This document shows positions 61,803-64,000 of a DNA stretch of 64,000 bases, in pieces. The stretch is taken from the NCBI RefSeq assembly GCF_020080835.1, contig NC_058165.1, positions 10,237,813 through 10,301,812 of the forward strand, read 5' to 3'. A program made the position numbers and the translations under genes. Every line of letters starts with the position of its first letter. Positions within the stretch are counted from its first letter, which is position 1. The stretch is from Cotesia glomerata (taxonomy: Eukaryota; Arthropoda; Insecta; Hymenoptera; Braconidae). The notes under the pieces were generated by a model that saw nothing but the letters and a program-made list of their open reading frames with translations, ran no database searches and was not told where the DNA came from.

Positions 61803-63469
61803 TAAGTACTTATCATCATAAATTGACTATTGGTGAGAATGATATTAAATCATGAAAAGGCCCAACTCCAGGTCAAGACTTTTCCAACCATACCAAATTT
61901 AATCATAAAAACCCATTTTATCATATAAATACACTGGCCACAGAATTTTGCTTATTCTCTTAACAGTATAGATAAATCTAATATTCATTATTATAGTTAT
62001 ATGTATCTTAATGCTTTTTACTTTCTATGGTTTGCAGATCTGAACAATTATTTTATGTGACCTAATTTTTTCAGTTAAAACTTTAATTTTTAAAATATTT
62101 TTTTGTGTATTGTTTACATTTCACGAAATGTGAAAATCTTACTCATAAAAAACAAGTTCAATTTTTGTTTTAACATAAATTTAACTTTTTTTTTTTTAAA
62201 AGTGAATTTCACATTTTTTTAATGACATTATTACATTGAAAAACTGTAAAATTAACAGTTTTAGATTGACAGTTTTCACAATGTGAAAATAACATTTTTA
62301 ACTTTGTAAAATTGACATTTTTGGGTTGACAGCGGTAAATCTGTAAATTTGACAGTTTTTTCTGTAATTTTGACAGAGTCTTCTTTTCCGTGTAGATTCT
62401 TAATTTCTTAAACCCTCGTCCAACTGACGGAATAACAAACAACATATTTTACCCAATAAAAACTTCTTAAAACTTCTCATTTTCCAAAATTACCAAAATT
62501 ACGCCTAACAATTACTTAACACAAAATTCCGACCTTCGATTTTAATTCTTAATCCTCCTTAAATAAATTCTAAGCGACATTTCTTAATTAATTTCTGTCT
62601 CGAAAATTCCTAACTAAAATTAATTTATTATAGCCAACAGGCCTATAATAGATTACTAATAAATTCTTTACCAATAAATTAACAATTTATCCATTAAATA
62701 TAAAAGTTCAGCGACAAAACTAACTACTTGACCTTGACAATAAAAACTAAAGTACGAATTCGTTAATATAAAAAGATGACCGCTCAAGAAATTGAATTTA
62801 ATTATTTTGGCCTCTTAATTAAATTATTAATTAATTTGGCCTAAAATAATCCGAAATACCTGAGAACTGAAACCGGTACTCCAGCGATGAATTCTTTTCC
62901 CAGTAGAAAGAAAATGACGGGATCAGCTCCACTGTGCCTGCTGACTTCCAAAGCTCCAGAAACTCGTGTCACCAAATTACACCCAGCTCCCAATCTTATC
63001 CTCGATCAATTTATCCTAGAAATTCCAGTAAATAAATATTTCGAATAAGACGAAGATCGTCAGCCAAATGGCCTAACGACAAGTAATTTTTAACAAAATA
63101 CCAGACAACAAAATTTAATCGCTTCGTTCCATTCGTGAAGCCTTAAGAAATCAACTACTTACTTGTCTCAGAAAAATATCCCACGCTGGAACACAGTTAC
63201 CCAACGTACTCGCAAAATTTCACCGGAAGAAAGAGAGTCTTGACACAACACCCGGCGTTTTTATAACCTCTCCTCGTGCTCTCCAACTTTCCTATCTTCG
63301 CTCCCGCGCTTCATTTTCCGGGGACTGTAGTGGGGACTTTCGATTAGCACGCCCGGTGACAAGTCGAAACTACTTGTCAAAAATCGAAAGGTAAGGGAAA
63401 GCCCTGACCTACCGTGCGTTAATTAAGTGGTCGATAATGACCCCGGGAAGTTCGATTTTCCCTGTTACA

Positions 63470-63558
63470 AATTACTAGTGGATTCGATAAAGTACGCTGA
63501 AGTCATCGATTTTACATCGCTGTGAAGTTATGAATATTTTAGTAAAGTTATGAATATT

Positions 63559-63590
<32 letters not shown>

Positions 63591-64000
63591 ATTGTTTCCA
63601 GATGTACAGTTATTTTAATAACTCTGTTACATTTTACAATTGTTTATATCCTCAACCTGTATTTCCTGCTTTATTATCGAATTTCCTGCTTTTATTTTTG
63701 CGGCTGTGGTCCGACTTGTGCTTTCTGTACCGTATTTACCCTGCACCTTGCCTCTCAGGCTGTTGGAACAAAATCATGGGGAAACCACAGAGAAAACCCA
63801 TGATAGTACAGTCGGAGCTGGGCTAAGTCTACAGTGATTGATAAGAAACTCTTCTTTATCGACCACTGAAGCATTAGGCCCTTCTCCTAGTGTACAGAGA
63901 TCCCTCGCGCTAGCCAACGCTGACTAGAGCGGTCACTCATTCAAGTTGTTGCTTAAAATGGGTGATCGCTCAAGTCAGACGTGTGCCGCCCGGCTATCTC
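63470..64000. other. Complex, GC-richer end region, unidentified
   Basis: After a poly(T) run (63565-63590) the sequence becomes balanced in GC (TGCACCTTGCCTCTCAGGCT, AACCCATGATAGTACAGTCG, AGATCCCTCGCGCTAGCC). Two overlapping short frames (63602-63837) are open on the plus strand. The block may be a piece of a repeated element that continues outside the window, or an exon. I could not identify it. Confidence 0.25.

Larger units (their letters stand above)
60550..61960. mobile_element. Palindromic element E, copy 4, interrupted twice
   Basis: 60550-60616 joins 61315-61578 and 61803-61960 to give an E copy with arms GAGTACCCACATGC / GTGGGTACTCAAATGA around (61370-61440). Its tail matches 20105-20300 (GAGAATGATATTAAATCATG versus GAGAATTATGTGAAACCATG). 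Confidence 0.75.
59955..62392. mobile_element. CACGG-A(n) TIR element inserted in the LTR minisatellite
   Basis: The left end CACGGAATAAAATAATCTGT and the right end GACAGAGTCTTCTTTTCCGTG face each other. TA at 59953-59954 and 62393-62394 is the duplication. Joining the flanks restores ACGCATC|TA|GATTCTTAATT, identical to a neighbouring minisatellite unit. The element's own sequence is built of CTGTCAAATTTACAG words. A fragment with GGGGCACGACGGTCCCC (about 60147-60310) and element E copy 4 are nested inside. Confidence 0.85.
59319..63469 (-). mobile_element. Solo LTR (Ty3/Gypsy-like) with nested inserts
   Basis: On the minus strand it starts TGTAACAGGGAAAATCGAAC and ends ACCACCCCGTTACA, with TG...CA-type termini. 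AATT at 59315-59318 and at 63470-63473 is a 4-bp target duplication, typical of Ty3/Gypsy. A TATA motif (GGTTATAAAAACGCC on the minus strand, about 63255-63269) sits where a U3 promoter should be. No gag-pol and no second LTR are present. Subtracting the 59955-62392 insert leaves about 1.7 kb. Confidence 0.75.

Noticed and set aside
59319..63469. Possible endogenous retrovirus or polydnavirus segment
   Set aside because: Only one LTR and no gag, pol or env; no viral gene was recognised in the window.

Overview
The window is AT-rich nuclear DNA of an insect. It has short GT-AG introns, (TA)n microsatellites and very dense interspersed repeats. The repeat set (Helitrons, TA-targeting hairpin elements, long dispersed families) and the base composition would suit a parasitoid wasp such as a braconid, but that is inference. 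Nothing bacterial or viral was recognised.

The one gene that can be identified is a six-exon plus-strand gene at 26477-37338. It encodes a bHLH protein of about 2124 residues, which I assign to USF3 (the KIAA2018 family). The gene has a tiny start exon, a bHLH exon, a 5.5-kb central exon rich in Asn, Gln and His repeats, and two small 3' exons. Introns 3 and 4 carry hairpin and TIR elements. Weaker coding-like or exon-like patches lie at 3132-9882 (mostly minus strand), 45321-45452 (+), 48400-49148 (+) and 57600-59080.

Region by region: 1-380 holds part of a foldback element. 741-2960 is a tandem array with internal (TA)n. 3000-13000 is AT-rich with scattered small elements. 13179-21282 is a minus-strand Helitron split by 6.6 kb of nested insertions, which include a second, complete non-autonomous Helitron on the plus strand. 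21698-24994 is a transposon with terminal inverted repeats of about 1 kb and a frameshifted protein gene, followed by a 354-bp hairpin element. 26-37.5 kb is USF3. 38.2-43.6 kb holds four copies of one dispersed family, one of which contains the tail of an R1-like retrotransposon between GT microsatellites. 50687-53549 is a TIR element carrying a spliced gene. 57153-57193 is a hammerhead-ribozyme-like motif. 59319-63469 is a solo LTR containing further nested elements.

A recurring theme is a group of elements with CACNG-A(n) termini and 2-bp pyrimidine-purine target duplications (TA, TG or CA). Each subgroup is built from a different short palindromic word. The hallmarks recall CACTA/Mirage/Chapaev transposons. 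I found no transposase for them in the window.
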